Below, piece after piece: positions 40,909 to 50,621 of a stretch of 64,000 nucleotides of DNA (position 1 is the stretch's first letter; every line of letters begins with the position of its first letter). Under the pieces are notes generated by a model, which made no database searches, had not been told where the DNA came from, and was given only the letters and a program-made list of their open reading frames with translations. The position numbers and the translations under genes were made by a program. The stretch is from Bin87 sp963665395 (GTDB lineage: Bacteria > Chloroflexota > Dehalococcoidia > Lucifugimonadales > UBA3495): the NCBI GenBank assembly GCA_963665395.2, contig OY762251.1, positions 1,922,001 to 1,986,000 on the forward strand, in the 5' to 3' direction.

Positions 40909-42338
40909 ACTCCGCAGACATCCCTTTCCTGTCCGCCTCCGAACTGGCCGCCGCCATCCGCGTCCGGGAGGTGTCGCCCGTTGAAGCGGTGAACGCCTAC
41001 CTTGATCGCATCGACGCGGTGGGCGACCGGCTGAACGCCTACATCACCGTCTGCGCCGACGAGGCCCGCGCCGACGCGAAACGGCTGGAGGACGAAGCCG
41101 CCGCCGGCAACTTCCGCGGCCCGCTCCACGGCGTTCCCGTCGGCGTCAAGGACCAGATCCACACCGCCGGCATCCGCACCACCGACGCCTCCAAGCTCCG
41201 CGCCGACTTCGTGCCTGATGCCGACGCAACCGTCGTCGCCAAACTAAAGGACGCCGGCGCCGTCATCATCGGCAAGACCAACATGAGCGAGTTCGCCCTG
41301 GGCGACCCCATCAGCAGCCACTTCGGCCCGGCCCGCAACCCCTGGGACACCGCCCGCAATCCCGGCACCTCCAGCACCGGCAGCGGTTCCGCCACCGCCG
41401 GGTTCCTCTGCGCTACCTCCCTGGGCGAGGATACCGGCGGCTCCATCCGCGGCCCCGCCGCCAACTGCGGCCTGGTGGGTATCCGCCCCACCTGGGGCCG
41501 GGTCAGCCGGGCCGGCGTGGATGGCGCCAGTTGGTCCACGGACACCATCGGCCCCATCTCCCGCACCGTCACCGACTGCGCCCTCACGTTGCAGGCCATC
41601 GCCGGCCACGACCCCAAAGACCGCTACAGCCGCACCGAACCCGTTCCCGACTACCTGGACAGCCTGGACGCCGGCGTCCGGGGTATGCGCATCGGCGTAG
41701 TGCAGGAACTCATGGGCGGACACGGCCTGCGCCTGAACGATCAAAGCCGCGACGCCGTATCCGCCGCCGCCGAAGTGTTTCGCGAGCTCGGCGCCGAGGT
41801 CGTACCCGTCAGCATACCCATCACTCCACAGACCGGCCCCATCGTCCGCACCATCACCAGCACCGAGCGGGTCAGCCTCAACCCCGAATGGCTCCGCGAG
41901 CGGTTCGAGGACTACCATCCCAACACGCGGGTCGCCTTCGCCGTGGGCAATCTGATACCCGGGCAGGTTTATTACAAGGCGGTAAAACTGCGCGCCATGG
42001 TGCGCCGCCAGGTGATAGCGGCCTTTCGTGACGTTGATCTGCTGTTGCAACCTACCTCAACCGGCCCGGCCGGCCTGCTGTCCGACGAGCCGCCGGTGGT
42101 CAGCAGCAAGGAGATGGCCGCCGCCGCGTTGCGGGAGGGCAGCTTCCGCGGGCTGTACAGCCTGAGCGGTTGCCCGGCCTTGAGCATCCCCTGCGGCTTC
42201 ACCGGCGACGGCGAGGGCGCGTTGCCGCTGGCCCTGCAAATCGGCGGGCCGCATCTGGGAGAGGCCGCCATATTCCGCGCCGCCTATGCCTACGAGCAGG
42301 CCACGCCCTGGCGCGAGCGGAAGCCGCCGGCGTTATGA
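40905..42338 (+). CDS. Amidase-signature hydrolase
   Basis: A 477-residue amidase-signature enzyme. Catalytic Lys is in GVPVGVKDQIHTAG, the cis-Ser in GTSSTGSGSATA and the nucleophilic Ser in LGEDTGGSIRGPAANCG. Substrate could be an amide produced by the nitrile hydratase in this window, but the two lie 37 kb apart. A GatA role is unlikely without gatB. It overlaps the small subunit upstream and the binding-protein gene downstream, so all three are one operon. Confidence 0.9.
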   Translation: MNSADIPFLSASELAAAIRVREVSPVEAVNAYLDRIDAVGDRLNAYITVCADEARADAKRLEDEAAAGNFRGPLHGVPVGVKDQIHTAGIRTTDASKLRADFVPDADATVVAKLKDAGAVIIGKTNMSEFALGDPISSHFGPARNPWDTARNPGTSSTGSGSATAGFLCATSLGEDTGGSIRGPAANCGLVGIRPTWGRVSRAGVDGASWSTDTIGPISRTVTDCALTLQAIAGHDPKDRYSRTEPVPDYLDSLDAGVRGMRIGVVQELMGGHGLRLNDQSRDAVSAAAEVFRELGAEVVPVSIPITPQTGPIVRTITSTERVSLNPEWLRERFEDYHPNTRVAFAVGNLIPGQVYYKAVKLRAMVRRQVIAAFRDVDLLLQPTSTGPAGLLSDEPPVVSSKEMAAAALREGSFRGLYSLSGCPALSIPCGFTGDGEGALPLALQIGGPHLGEAAIFRAAYAYEQATPWRERKPPAL

Positions 42339-43603
42339 TCTGGGTCTCTGGCATCTCATCATTGCGGTGGGGCCGCGTCATGGTGGCGTTGGTCGCTGCC
42401 CTGACGGGTCTTGCCCTGGGCGTAGCGTGCGCCGGCGCTCAAGAGCCAAACGCGCCCGCCGGCGGGGGAGGGTCAACCGTAGAGCCGACCCAGGCGAGCG
42501 TCCCGGCTGATCCCGGCGTATATCAAGACCGCATCGTGTTCGGACAATCCGCCGCCTTCAGCGGCCCGGCGCAGGAGTTGGGCCAGGGTATGCGAGCCGG
42601 CATCTTGGCGGCCTTCCGCGAAGCCAACCAGGCCGGCGGCGTTCACGGTCGTCGGCTGGAGCTGGAATCCCTGGACGACGGTTACGAAAGCGAAGCCGCC
42701 TTTGCCAACACCCAGCGCCTGATCTACGAGAGCAACGTGTTCGCGCTGATCGGAGCCGTTGGAACCCCGACGTCGCGCTCCTCCTTCCTGTCGGCGGCTT
42801 CGGCCGGCACGCCCTTCGTGGCCCCGTTCACCGGCGCGGAGTTTCTGCGCAATCCTGAATTGGACCACCTGTTGAACCTCCGGGCGTCGTACTACCAGGA
42901 AACGGAGGTGATGGTAGCCCGCCTCACCGAAGACCTGGGCATCACGCGGGTTGCCGTCTTATACCAGAACGACACCTACGGGCAGGCCGGGCTGGAAGGA
43001 ACCCGCCTGGCTCTGGAACGCCGGGGGCTGGCGCCGGTAGCCTCGGGGCATTACGAGCGCAACACCGTCGCCGTCCATGCCGCCGTTTTCCACATCGTTG
43101 CCGCCGAGCCCGAGGCCGTTATATTAATCGGATCCTACACTCCGGTGGCCAGGACGATTACCGCGCTACGCGAGGAGATAGCTCCCGTACTCATGGCAAT
43201 CTCTTTCGTGGGCGGCAGCGCGCTGGCGCGGGAGCTCGGCCCCGACGGCGACGGGGTGTACGTCACGCAGGTTGTTCCCTCTCCGGAAGATACCAACATC
43301 CCCGTGGTTGCCGAATACCGGGCCGCGCTGGTGGAGTATGACCCCAACGCAGTTCCGGGCTTCGTCTCGCTGGAAGGCTACCTCGCCGGCCGTCTGGCTA
43401 TCGCCGGCCTGGAAATGTGCGGCCGCGACGCCAGCCGGAAGTGCTTCCTTGACGCCATCCGCGATGCGGGCACGATAGATTTCGATGGAGTCGTGGTCCA
43501 ATACGGCCCTGGGGATAATCAAGGATCCGACGCGGTGTTTCTCACCGTACTCGGCGCCGACGGAGCCTTCCGCCAGGTCGATAAGTTGGAAGAACCGCGC
43601 TGA
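42335..43603 (+). CDS. Branched-chain amino-acid-type ABC substrate-binding protein
   Basis: A 422-residue periplasmic-binding protein of the Leu/Ile/Val class. A signal peptide (VMVALVAALTGLALGVACAG) is followed by a Gly/Pro linker, then IVFGQSAAFSGPAQELGQGMRAGILAAFREANQAGGVHGRRLELESLDDGYE and LIGAVGTPTS. The GVAC cysteine may be lipidated, although the lipobox is imperfect. It probably captures an amide or amino acid for uptake linked to the amidase. No permease gene is adjacent. Confidence 0.88.
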   Translation: MIWVSGISSLRWGRVMVALVAALTGLALGVACAGAQEPNAPAGGGGSTVEPTQASVPADPGVYQDRIVFGQSAAFSGPAQELGQGMRAGILAAFREANQAGGVHGRRLELESLDDGYESEAAFANTQRLIYESNVFALIGAVGTPTSRSSFLSAASAGTPFVAPFTGAEFLRNPELDHLLNLRASYYQETEVMVARLTEDLGITRVAVLYQNDTYGQAGLEGTRLALERRGLAPVASGHYERNTVAVHAAVFHIVAAEPEAVILIGSYTPVARTITALREEIAPVLMAISFVGGSALARELGPDGDGVYVTQVVPSPEDTNIPVVAEYRAALVEYDPNAVPGFVSLEGYLAGRLAIAGLEMCGRDASRKCFLDAIRDAGTIDFDGVVVQYGPGDNQGSDAVFLTVLGADGAFRQVDKLEEPR

Positions 43604-43616
43604 CGTGGCCTTAAAC

Positions 43617-43658
43617 GGCGAGCTAAGGCCCGAAAACGTTTTCGGGCCTTAGCTCGCC
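43617..43658. terminator. 42-bp perfect palindrome between convergent genes
   Basis: 21 bases (GGCGAGCTAAGGCCCGAAAAC) followed directly by their exact complement. It has AAAAC/GTTTT at the centre and lies between a plus-strand and a minus-strand gene. It can act as a terminator in both directions, though there is no clear U tract outside the stem. Confidence 0.75.
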
Positions 43659-44939
43659 CTCGTTGCACGGACAACCGGCCTGGCTGCTGGGGGCGGCGCC
43701 GTTAGCGCTCCCGGCCCTACTTCAAGGTCACCGTTCCGGTGCCCTGGCTGTTGGTAATCGTCCCTTCGTTGCTTCCCGTCAGGGCGCCGGTGACGGAGCC
43801 GAATATGTTGCCGGCGGAGCCGGTGACGTCGCCGGTGGCCGTGCTGTCGCTGATACTGGCCACCGGCCCGTTCCAGCCGACCAGGCCGCCGACGTACTCG
43901 TCGCCGGTCACCGTCCCGCTGCTGCTGGTGGTGGTGATGGCGCTCTCGTTGACTCCGACCAGGCCGCCGGCGTAATCGCCGCCGGTCACCGTGCTGCTAC
44001 TGCTGCTGGCGGTGATAGATCCCTGGTTGCGCGCGACCAATCCGCCGGCGCGTCCGTCGCTGGTCACCGTGCCGCTACTGCTGCTGTTGGTGATGGCGCT
44101 CCCTTTTTGGTTGATCCCTGCCAGGCCGCCAATGTGGGTTTGGCCGGTCACCGCAGCGCTGCTGCTGCTATTGGTGACCGTACCATCATTGCTCCCGACC
44201 AGGCCGCCGGCGTAGTTCAGGCCGGTCACCGTGCCGCTGCTGTTGCTATCGGTAACCGTGCCATCATTGCGCCCGACCAGCGCGCCCGTATAGTTCCAGC
44301 CTCGCGTCGTCGCGTTGACGACGCTGCTGTTGCTAATCGTGCCGCCGTTGTTGTATCCGACCAGGGCGCCGACGTTATGATAGCCGGAGCTCACGTTAGG
44401 GGAGCTGAGGACAACGTTTCTGATGACGGCATCACTGGTGACGTAACTGAACAGCCCGACGTCGCTCTCTCTGAGTCGAAAGATGTAGAGGTCGGAGATG
44501 GTAAAACCGTTGCCCTCGAAGATTGCGCCATAGGCGATATAATCCGCGCTCACGTTGGGGTCGAAAGACAGGTCGGTGGTCAGCTCGTAGCCGATGCAAC
44601 CGCTGTCGGGGCATCCCATATTGGCCGGCGCGTCGGGGTAGGCCGCCCGATATTTCGAGGCATCGGCAGCGTTGTCGTTGGGTACGCCGTCGCCGTCCAT
44701 GTCGTACCGCAGCGCGTAAAGCTGGGTTATGCTGGACACTTCAATGAGGCCATCGTCGTCGGCGTCATAGTCCGTGCCGGTGGGCGCTGGTGTCGGCGTG
44801 GGCGTAGGTGTTGCCGTAGGGGTAGGGATAGGGGTTGCCGTAGGAGCGGGCGCAGGGTCGGGCTGAGACGCGCCGAATTGCACCGCATCGGTCTTGAACC
44901 GGACATACAGCCGCACCTCGTACCGCTTGCTGGCGTCTA

Positions 44940-46105
44940 GTGTCCTGTAACCGAAGTAAGTAGCGGAAGCGTGAGCGATGAGGTATTCTCCGGGTGAGCC
45001 GCCCAGATGGAGGATGACCATGGCCATGGGACGCCCGATGCCACCATTGATCTTGGACGACACGGAACGGGAAACCCTGGAGCGATGGGAGCGTCGCCCG
45101 AAGACCGCCCAAGCTTTGGCGCTGCGGGCCCGGATGATTTTGGCTTGCGCGGAAGGTCGCAGCAACACCGCGGTGGCGGCCGACTTGGGGGTGTCGGGAG
45201 CCACCGTAGGCAAGTGGCGGTCGCGGTTTGTGGAGCGGAGACTGGAGGGGCTGTCGGACGAGTCCCGCAGCGGTCGCCCGCGCTCGGTTACCGATGCCGA
45301 CGTGGAGCGAGTGATTACGTTGACGCTGGAGACCACGCCCCGGGACGCTACCCACTGGAGCACCCGGGCCATGGCCCAACGCTGCGGCCTGAGCCACAAT
45401 ACCGTCAGCCGCATCTGGCGCGCCTTCGGATTGCAGCCTCACCGCACTGAAGTCTTCAAGTTGTCGTCGGACCCCTTTTTCATTGAGAAGGTGCGCGATA
45501 TCGTGGGTCTGTACCTGGACCCGCCGGACCGGGCCTTGGTCCTGTGCGTGGACGAGAAGTCCCAGATCCAGGCGTTGGACCGCACCCGTCCGTTGCTGCC
45601 CCTGCGCCCCGGACAAGTGGAACGACGCACCCACGACTACCTGCGTCACGGCACGGTGTCGCTGTTTGCCGCTTTGGACGCCCAGAGCGGCAAGGTGATT
45701 GGCCGCTGCCACCAACGCCACCGGTCGGTGGAGTTCCGCAAGTTCCTCGATACCATCGAGGCGGAAGTGCCCCCTGACTTGGACGTCCACCTGATCGTGG
45801 ACAACTACGCCACCCACAAGACGGCGTTGATCCGGAACTGGTTGGCCAAGCGTCCCCGCTTTCACCTGCACTTCACCCCGACCAGCGCGTCCTGGCTGAA
45901 CCTGGTGGAGCGATGGTTTGCGCTACTCACGGAGAAGCAGCTGCGGCGCGGAGTGCATCAGAGCAGCGGAGAACTGGAAGCGGCGATCTACCGCTACCTG
46001 GACCTCACCAACGAAGCCCCCAAGCCATTTGTCTGGACGAAAACCGCGGATCAGATCCTGGCCAGCGTCGCGCACTTTTGCCAACGAACTTTGAATACAG
46101 GACAC
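44940..46105. mobile_element. IS630-family element, intact
   Basis: A 1,166-bp element with terminal repeats GTGTCCTGTA and TACAGGACAC, flanked by the TA target duplication (44938-44939 and 46106-46107). It lies within the FN3/GLUG gene. It contains no mini-palindromes and its transposase is intact, so the insertion looks recent. Confidence 0.93.
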
Positions 46106-46108
46106 TAG
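45020..46108 (+). CDS. IS630-family transposase
   Basis: A 362-residue DDE transposase. It has an N-terminal helix-turn-helix (RSNTAVAADLGVSGATVGKWRSRF, LEGLSDESRSGRPRSV) and the catalytic residues Asp in LCVDEKSQIQALDR, Asp in HLIVDNYATHK and Glu in NLVERWFALLTEKQ. The start at 45020 is behind GGAGG; ATGs at 45014 and 44978 are alternatives. Its stop codon TAG is made of the TA target duplication plus one host base. Confidence 0.93.
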   Translation: MAMGRPMPPLILDDTERETLERWERRPKTAQALALRARMILACAEGRSNTAVAADLGVSGATVGKWRSRFVERRLEGLSDESRSGRPRSVTDADVERVITLTLETTPRDATHWSTRAMAQRCGLSHNTVSRIWRAFGLQPHRTEVFKLSSDPFFIEKVRDIVGLYLDPPDRALVLCVDEKSQIQALDRTRPLLPLRPGQVERRTHDYLRHGTVSLFAALDAQSGKVIGRCHQRHRSVEFRKFLDTIEAEVPPDLDVHLIVDNYATHKTALIRNWLAKRPRFHLHFTPTSASWLNLVERWFALLTEKQLRRGVHQSSGELEAAIYRYLDLTNEAPKPFVWTKTADQILASVAHFCQRTLNTGH

Positions 46109-46822
46109 GTTGGGCAGTTGGTAGGACGACACGCTGGCGTCGTAGATGAAGTGGCTGGTCGCGCTGTCCCAATCTACGGGCGAGGAATTGTCGAGACTTT
46201 CCGCCCAGCGCAGTTCGTAGTAGTCAAAGAGGGCCAGCATCCCCGAGCCAAACATCGGGTCATCATCCGGCCCCCAGGACACCAGCCCGGCATTGGTTAC
46301 GTTGAGCGCGCCCGGCTGTGGTTGCGACGGGGCCGGCGTCGGCGTGGCGGTGGGCGCCGTTATGGGAGTAGCCGTAGGCGTCGGCGTTGGTGTCGGAGTA
46401 GCCGTCGGTGTGGGTGTAGGTTGAGGTGTGTACGGCCCGGCCGGCGCGGAGTTGACCCAGCCGCCCCAGCCGTGATCGTTGCCGGCCCGCACGCCCACAA
46501 TGTAAGGCTTGGCGTTGTCGGCGCTGAACGTGAGGTTGTTGGTGGGGACATTCGTGTGGTTGTCAACGGGAGCGTGCCAACTGCTACCGCCGTCGGTGGT
46601 GTAGGTGACGTGGTACTTGGTTGCCCCGCCGACGGCGTTCCAATCTGCGGTAACCGAGCCGTCGCTGCGGGTGAGGGTTACGTTGTTGACCTTGCCCGGC
46701 GCGCCCTGTTGGGCTTCCGCGCCCGGCGTCGCCAGGGCCAACGCTACCCACACGCCAGCGACCAGCAATGCCGCCGCGGCCAGCGTAATCAGCGTCCATC
46801 CCGATATTCTTCTGCCGGTCAT

Positions 46823-46963
46823 GGTTCGTTCCTCCCGGTTGAGCTGGCGATGGTAACGGCGCTGGATTCAGTACCTCGGCATTTGCTCCTTGATTGCGGA
46901 TTGTAACATCAAATTCGATGATAATTACTATGAACATTACAATGATATTTCGGAACCGCTACT
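46823..46963. other. Upstream region of the FN3/GLUG gene
   Basis: AT-rich compared with its surroundings, so it probably holds the promoter of the minus-strand gene. The IS701 element begins at its far end and may have removed upstream control sequence. Confidence 0.45.
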
Positions 46964-48467
46964 AGTATTACAACGACGGGTTCAGGGAGGCACGCCGGTA
47001 GCGGCATGGTGGGCGGCCCGGCGCTTGGCATGGGATAGTCTGGCCCGTTCGTTACGTTGCTGGACATTCAGCAAGCCATAGCAGCGACTCTTCCGGACCG
47101 AACCGTTCCTTTGGCATCAGCTCGCGGACCACTCGGTACACCTGGGGTCTGGTGATCCGGGGCATCTTTTCCCTCCAGTCCTGTTGCAGGGTTAGCGGAA
47201 AAGCCCCGGCCAGCAGGCGCATGGTGATGTGATGTGATGATGCCAGCCCGCCCCGGCGCGGACTTCGCACTCGTCCCGCCCAACGGCGCTTTTCGCGGTC
47301 TCGAACTCGGTTGCGATGCGCCAGCGGGAGCCGCCCACGTAGGCCAGGGTTTCCAACGGCGTGCCCTCGGGAGCGTTGGAGAGGTAATAGCGGGGCTCGC
47401 TGCTGCCATCCCGGTTCTGGCGATAGATCGCCCCGAGGACCTCGCCCCGAGGACCTCGCCCGGTTGGCGTCGGTGGGTTACCCGCACTCGCTGGGCGCTG
47501 TACCGGTAGGCGCGGGGGCCCTGGCTGCCCTGGGTGATCGTGATCTCCCGCCCGCCATCTTCAGGGATCGCAGCGGCCCGCTCCGCCATGGTCTGCCGTT
47601 GCCCGCCGCGCAACCTGGGCTTGCGGGGACGACCGTTGCCCTGGTACGGCGGATCGGTCCAAGTCGGTTCCAGCGGCCACACCGTCATGTCGGGCCGCGC
47701 GTCCCGAACGTAGCGCATCCCCATTGCCATTGCCATTGCCGCCAGGCCCTCCCGCAGCGGGGGCGACATCCCGCAGGCGCTATCTCCAGCCAGCCATTGG
47801 GCCGCCAGCTGTCCCCGAGCCTGAGCCCCCGCCAGCCTCTCCAACGCCAACTCCGTCTGGCTCCGGCGCTCCCGACAGTCCGCTGGCGCCCCCGCCGCCG
47901 CGCAACGCTCCGGACCCCCGATCCCCAGTCCATTCCCTGGGCAGGTACAGCCGCCGGTCCACCAGCGCCCGACCCTTGAGCCCCACATGGGCCACAAACA
48001 TCCCCGCCGGGCAGTTGGCGATCTTCCCCAACGCCCCGCAGCACTGCCGAGACACCCCCACCGACTTCACGCCCGGCTTGGGAAAGTCGCTGCCGTCCAG
48101 GGCCCATACCCCCGCCGGGTCTCCCCACCGAGAACCCAGATACTCCTGCAAACGGCCCATCACCAGGTCATCATCCCATGGGGACTCCGTGAGAAATCGT
48201 TGCAGCGACCGTGGCGACGACGCCACCGCTTCGGACAGGTTTTCCGCGTTGCGCCGCTCCTCAGACTGCGCCAGCAGGCCCGGGAGACAGTCCCGGCTCA
48301 GCTCCCGCGGCTGTTTGCGCCCCAAGGCTGGCGCAAAATAGTCGTGAAAATCCCGAAAGGCTTCGTACACTCGCTCCAACGCCGCCGCATCCATCGCCCT
48401 GCCCCACCTCCTGAAGCCTTTCCTGATTTGAGCATCATCCTATCATCCCAACCGTCGTTGTAATACT
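46964..48467. mobile_element. IS701-family element, inactive
   Basis: Terminal repeats AGTATTACAACGACGG at 46964-46979 and its exact complement at 48452-48467. Flanks CTAG and CTAA fit the YTAR target preference of IS701. About 1.5 kb. Its right end is directly adjacent to the TA of the next IS630. Confidence 0.82.
47068..48394 (-). pseudogene. IS701-family transposase, frameshifted
   Basis: Pieces in different frames. The first runs from 48394: GRKQPRELSRDCLPGLLAQSEERR, ALDGSDFPKPGVKSVGVSRQCCGALGKIANCPAGMFVAHV and RRLYLPREW. The frame is lost near 47,930, then ELALERLAGAQARGQLAAQWLAGDSACG and PRKPRLRG follow in another frame. A 17-base tandem duplication (GAGGACCTCGCCC) near 47430-47462 adds another shift. 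Confidence 0.82.
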
Positions 48468-48846
48468 AAACCGAAGCCAAGGTGAAATCTACATTTGCGG
48501 GGCGGAGAGGGTTGGCTTGGGTGCTGCCTATTAGTTCGTCGGCTTTGGCTTGCAGCACGGTGCGGCAGCGGCGTTTGACTTCTTCGCGTCGCTGGGTCAG
48601 ATCGGCGAAAAAGTCGCCCACCTTTTCCCGCACGGCGGCACGGGCGCCCAGGCACAAGTTGGCGGTTGCTTCCTGACGTACCCAGCCCCAGATGGCCTCA
48701 TCAGCATTGAAGTCTGGGCTGTAGCTGGGCAAGTTCACCAGGCGCAGGTTCAGGTTGGGCGTGGTGAGATAAGCCCGGATCGCGTCGCCCCGATGGGCTG
48801 GCGAATTGTCCCAGATCACGATGAGCGGTGCGGCGTGTTGCGCCCG

Positions 48847-48861
48847 TCCGCCAATGGCGGA
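48847..48861. repeat. Mini-palindrome, IS630 copy 2
   Basis: Family A, spacer AAT as read on the plus strand. Confidence 0.88.
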
Positions 48862-48884
48862 CCGCAGGAAGTCGGCAGAGGTGG

Positions 48885-48899
48885 TCCGCCTGTGGCGGA
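48885..48899. repeat. Mini-palindrome, IS630 copy 2
   Basis: Family A, spacer TGT; 23 bases from the previous copy, between the codons for LEGN and the DDE Asp region. Confidence 0.9.
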
Positions 48900-48943
48900 T
48901 TGCCCTCCAGTTCCATCACTACCACCTCCCCCGTCTCCAGGCA

Positions 48944-48958
48944 TCCGCCTGCGGCGGA
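48944..48958. repeat. Mini-palindrome, IS630 copy 2
   Basis: Family A, spacer TGC, follows the codons for SYYSV on the minus strand and shifts frame. Confidence 0.9.
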
Positions 48959-49011
48959 CCGAGTAGTAGCTGACCTTCTCCCCACGTCGCGGGCTGGTGG
49001 AGTCCACCAGG

Positions 49012-49037
49012 GCCTGCCCCGTACCCCGATACGGGGG
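49012..49037. repeat. Family B mini-palindrome, IS630 copy 2
   Basis: GCCTGCCCCGTAC-N3-GATACGGGGG, sharing its arms with the copy in IS5 element 2 at 53227-53251. It breaks the transposase after KGEPA. Confidence 0.82.
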
Positions 49038-49252
49038 CCGGTTCGCCTTTCAGCGCCCACTTGCCCCGCAGGTCCGCATCCGCCTGAAAGTGCGCCTCGT
49101 CAGCGAAGAATATCTTGGTTCCTGTCCGTGCCGCCGTCGCCGGCAACTCCGCATACTCTCCCACAAAGGCTTCCCGCCGCGCTGGGTCCGCTTTAAGCAA
49201 CCGCTTCTTGGGGCGCTTCAGCACCAACCCCAGCCGGTGAAGATAGTTCAGA

Positions 49253-49267
49253 TCCGCCTGCGGCGGA
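49253..49267. repeat. Mini-palindrome, IS630 copy 2
   Basis: Family A, spacer TGC; in frame on the minus strand (SPPQADL). Confidence 0.9.
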
Positions 49268-49625
49268 CTCCGGCTCAGCGCCAACCCGAAGCGGTCTTCC
49301 ACAAACCGACGCACCGCTTTCCAGTTCCAGTTGGACAGTCCGATCCCCGCCTGTGAAGGCATCTCCTGCACCGCCGACTTCAGCTCCCCGCGTTGCTCCA
49401 CGTCCAACGCGGGGGGGAACCACCACTCTGCTCGAAAACCAGCGCCTTGGGTCCGCCCTCGGCAAAGGCTCGGGGCCATTGGCTAATGGTGTGAGCATCC
49501 CGATCCAGAGCTCGTCCCACCGCCGCCGCCGTCCATCCCTGCGCCAGCAGCCACACCGCGTGCCATCGCTCCCGTTCCCGGGGCGTCGGCGCTCGGTACA
49601 TCCGTCGCCGCATCTCAGCCTCGTC

Positions 49626-49640
49626 TCCGCCTGCGGCGGA
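49626..49640. repeat. Mini-palindrome, IS630 copy 2
   Basis: Family A, spacer TGC; near the transposase N-terminus. Confidence 0.9.
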
Positions 49641-49766
49641 CCACTGCTCCAGCAACCCGCCCATCTCCTGCATACCCTACAACCTCCTCAGATCTCCCAA
49701 TCGACCGCCCGATTTGACCCCAATTCTACCCAACACCAACGCGGGTTTTACCTTGGACTTGGTTTA

Positions 49767-50373
49767 GGTCTCGCTATCCTTGATACCGCAAATTGCCGCC
49801 TTCCCGGCGCGGCCCCGCACCAATAGGCGCTCGCCGGCGTGCCGGTTGGACTGGGATCCGCCAACATACATTTCGTCCGCTTCGAATTGGACGGCTGACA
49901 AATCCTCCAATATGTCGCCCATCAGATCTTGCAACAATCTGCGCAGGTGCCGAGCCGATTTTTCGTCGATCCCCACGTAATCCGCCAGTTGGACAGTTGT
50001 CATGCTCGGATAGTGGGCCGCGACGTAGTAGAGCGCGGTGAGCAATTGCAAGGGCTTGAGTTTAGAGCGATGCAAAAGCTCCGTTCCTGACGTCACGGAA
50101 TAGTGTTGCCGACATTGCCCGCACCGGAACGGCATGGGTTTGCGCGCGGCCACTGGCCGCACATCGTCCGACCCGCAGCCCGTGTGCGGGCAGAGAGGAC
50201 CGTCGGGCCAGCGGACCTTTGCGAGAATGGCCTCCGCGGCCAGGTTCAACAGCTCTTCCAGAGCTTCTTCCAATAACGCCGCCAAAATGGCGCTCACGAC
50301 CTGAGAGATGTCGTACCCGCACTCAGGGTTCGGGCAACGAACGTCGCCAGGCGTGCGTACAGTTGCCAGATTA
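49767..50373 (-). pseudogene. IS1595-family transposase remnant, truncated at both ends
   Basis: Minus-strand frame with zinc-ribbon cysteines (CPNPECGYD; CPHTGCGSDDV ... FRCGQCRQHYSVTSGTELLHRSKLKPLQLL) and the start of the catalytic domain (FEADEMYVGG). The C-terminal two-thirds are lost at the IS630 copy 2 boundary, and the N-terminus is cut by IS5 element 1. No matching other half is found in the window. Confidence 0.85.
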
Positions 50374-50495
50374 GAGGGTGTCTAAAAAGGGTCTAATCGG
50401 GAATGGGGAGTAGAGGCGGGGCGAGCGACGTTGGGCGTACCCTTGACGGTATGGAACGCCCAGCTTACCCCAGCGACCTTAGCGACCGAGAACGG

Positions 50496-50510
50496 TCCGC
50501 CGGAGGCGGA
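50496..50510. repeat. Mini-palindrome, IS5 element 1
   Basis: Family A, spacer GGA, replacing the codons of the usual WALLEPL stretch by about the same length. Confidence 0.9.
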
Positions 50511-50606
50511 TTGCCACCTCCCAAACCGGGCGGCCGCCCGATAACCTATCCCCGTCGGGAGATTGTCAACGCCATCCGCTACGTGCTGCGTACCGGATGC
50601 TCCTGG

Positions 50607-50621
50607 TCCGCCACAGGCGGA
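50607..50621. repeat. Mini-palindrome, IS5 element 1
   Basis: Family A, spacer ACA, in place of the codons for Arg-Met in the family's W-R-M-L-P-H motif (now W-SATGG-L-P-H). Confidence 0.9.

Larger units (their letters stand above)
43717..46822 (-). pseudogene. Secreted FN3/GLUG-repeat surface protein, split by IS630
   Basis: If the 1,168 bases of IS630 plus one TA are removed, a single 645-residue frame results. It has an N-terminal membrane segment (LITLAAAALLVAGVWVALALA), a fibronectin-III-like domain (VTADWNAVGGATKYHVTYTTDGGSSWHAP), a long PTPTATPTP linker, a second domain, another PTPTP linker and eight or more GLUG repeats of the GGLVGxNxGxITxSSSSGTVTG type. The gene order reads from 46822 down to 46108 and resumes at 44937. 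GLUG proteins are surface adhesin-like. Proteins of this design are common in sponge-associated and marine bacteria. Confidence 0.88.
48466..49674 (-). pseudogene. IS630-family transposase, multiply interrupted
   Basis: N-terminal helix-turn-helix (WHAVWLLAQGWTAAAVGRALDRDAHTISQW), the catalytic IFFADEAHFQADADLRGKWALKGEPA, IVIWDNSPAHRGDAIRAYL and YSPDFNADEAIWGWVRQEATANLCLGA are all there but in different frames. The breaks coincide with five family A mini-palindromes (48847, 48885, 48944, 49253, 49626) and one family B palindrome (49012). The stop TAG again consists of the TA target plus a neighbouring base. Confidence 0.88.
48469..49764. mobile_element. IS630-family element 2, inactive
   Basis: 1,296 bp between TA dinucleotides at 48467-48468 and 49765-49766. 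Imperfect terminal repeats: AACCGAAGCCAAGGTGAAA on the left and TTTTACCTTGGACTTGGTT on the right. It sits in the IS1595 transposase on one side and against IS701 on the other. Confidence 0.85.
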
